From positions 1 through 51,403 of the forward strand of contig CAIYVZ010000180.1 of NCBI GenBank assembly GCA_903929755.1: a stretch of DNA of 51,403 bases, given 5' to 3'. A program made the position numbers and the translations under genes. The stretch comes from an uncultured Acidobacteriia bacterium. Its GTDB lineage: Bacteria; Acidobacteriota; Terriglobia; Bryobacterales; Bryobacteraceae. The notes below the pieces were generated by a model. The model saw nothing but the letters and a program-made list of their open reading frames with translations, did no database searches and had not been told where the DNA came from. The first letter of the stretch is position 1. Each line of letters opens with the position of its first letter. Below are positions 51,134-51,403 of the stretch, piece by piece.

Positions 51134-51403
51134 AGCTTTAATGTTTTAATCGGCAGCATAGCACTTGTTCACCAATACATGTAAGAGCTGCCTCTGAGCC
51201 TCGGAACCTGAAGTCCTTCGTTCGTTAGAGCTTCTCTCGGCCCAACATGCGCCCCATTGGCGAGGTGGTGTCAAGCTTTTTGTGTAAACGTCGATTCGCC
51301 AGATGTCTTTTTCTGGCCCGCCACCCGTAATGCTTACCGGATATGACCGAGCCTTGGATTTTCTCTTACCCAGGCCGTTCTGCTCTGAGAGCGGGTCCGG
51401 TCA
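51134..51403. other. Terminal region without a supported gene; possible insertion-sequence end
   Basis: These 270 nt contain the upstream region of the M28 gene and no credible coding frame. On the minus strand, GTTTACACAAAAAGCTTGACACC at about 51271-51290 resembles the subterminal text of IS256-type elements as I recall it. Without a transposase in view this is weak. Confidence 0.3.

Overview
The window looks like chromosomal DNA from an Acidobacteriota soil bacterium, most likely the Solibacter/Bryobacter side (Bryobacterales). The evidence is a TIGR03435-type protein (a family essentially restricted to Acidobacteria), a subtilase ending in a Solibacter-type C-terminal domain (TIGR03437-like), many small exported conserved proteins, ThuA/DUF1080 sugar proteins, RGG-rich exported proteins and a moderately high GC content. 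This assignment is inference from families; no marker rRNA is present. No tRNA, rRNA or CRISPR array was seen.

Layout. 1-132: direct and inverted 23-bp repeats resembling the end of an insertion sequence. 274-3123 (-): a small conserved protein and two tandem paralogous exported proteins, each with two DUF1566/Lcl_C modules. 3379-3510: a decayed copy of the junction between the next two genes. 3604-8655 (-): mreB-mreC-mreD for cell shape, followed almost without gaps by an exported class C beta-lactamase-fold hydrolase and the TIGR03435 protein. 8734-16397 (+): a complete efflux operon under a palindromic operator: CecR-like TetR regulator, HlyD/YbhG-like adaptor, YbhF-like double ATPase, two YbhS/YbhR-like permeases and a TolC-like outer-membrane factor, mostly joined by ATGA overlaps. 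16448-18843: a small STAS-like protein, then glgA-trxA (-). 18889-21902 (+): two exported TPR proteins and RNase III. 21957-27907 (-): a secreted subtilase, then a PQQ-type quinoprotein with a dihaem cytochrome c. 28006-28291: a 14-bp tandem repeat and a REP-like nested hairpin cluster. 28297-31034 (-): a two-subunit periplasmic molybdenum hydroxylase (2Fe-2S subunit plus Tat-exported large subunit).

31432-37578: exported conserved proteins, a metallophosphatase, a phospholipase-D-fold protein, an exported protein with kinase-like motifs, and an MsbA-like ABC exporter. 37622-41147: divergent DUF1080 and ThuA genes, then two exported proteins of unknown role. 41290-44871 (+): ROK sugar kinase, xylulokinase and membrane dipeptidase. 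44872-51133: GNAT, a small zinc-finger-like protein, an M2 (ACE-like) peptidase lipoprotein, an old yellow enzyme, an SDR and an exported M28 peptidase. The last 270 bases hold no gene I can support, though part resembles an insertion-sequence end.

Together the genes describe a heterotroph with a heavily secretory, peptide- and sugar-scavenging lifestyle (S8, M2, M19 and M28 peptidases; ThuA/DUF1080; xylulokinase), periplasmic dehydrogenases feeding electrons to cytochrome c, and envelope maintenance and efflux functions. The less ordinary points are the mre operon extension, the asymmetric ATP sites of the double ATPase, the exported kinase-like protein, the haem domain interrupted by a small beta-rich insertion, and the RGG tracts recurring in unrelated exported proteins.
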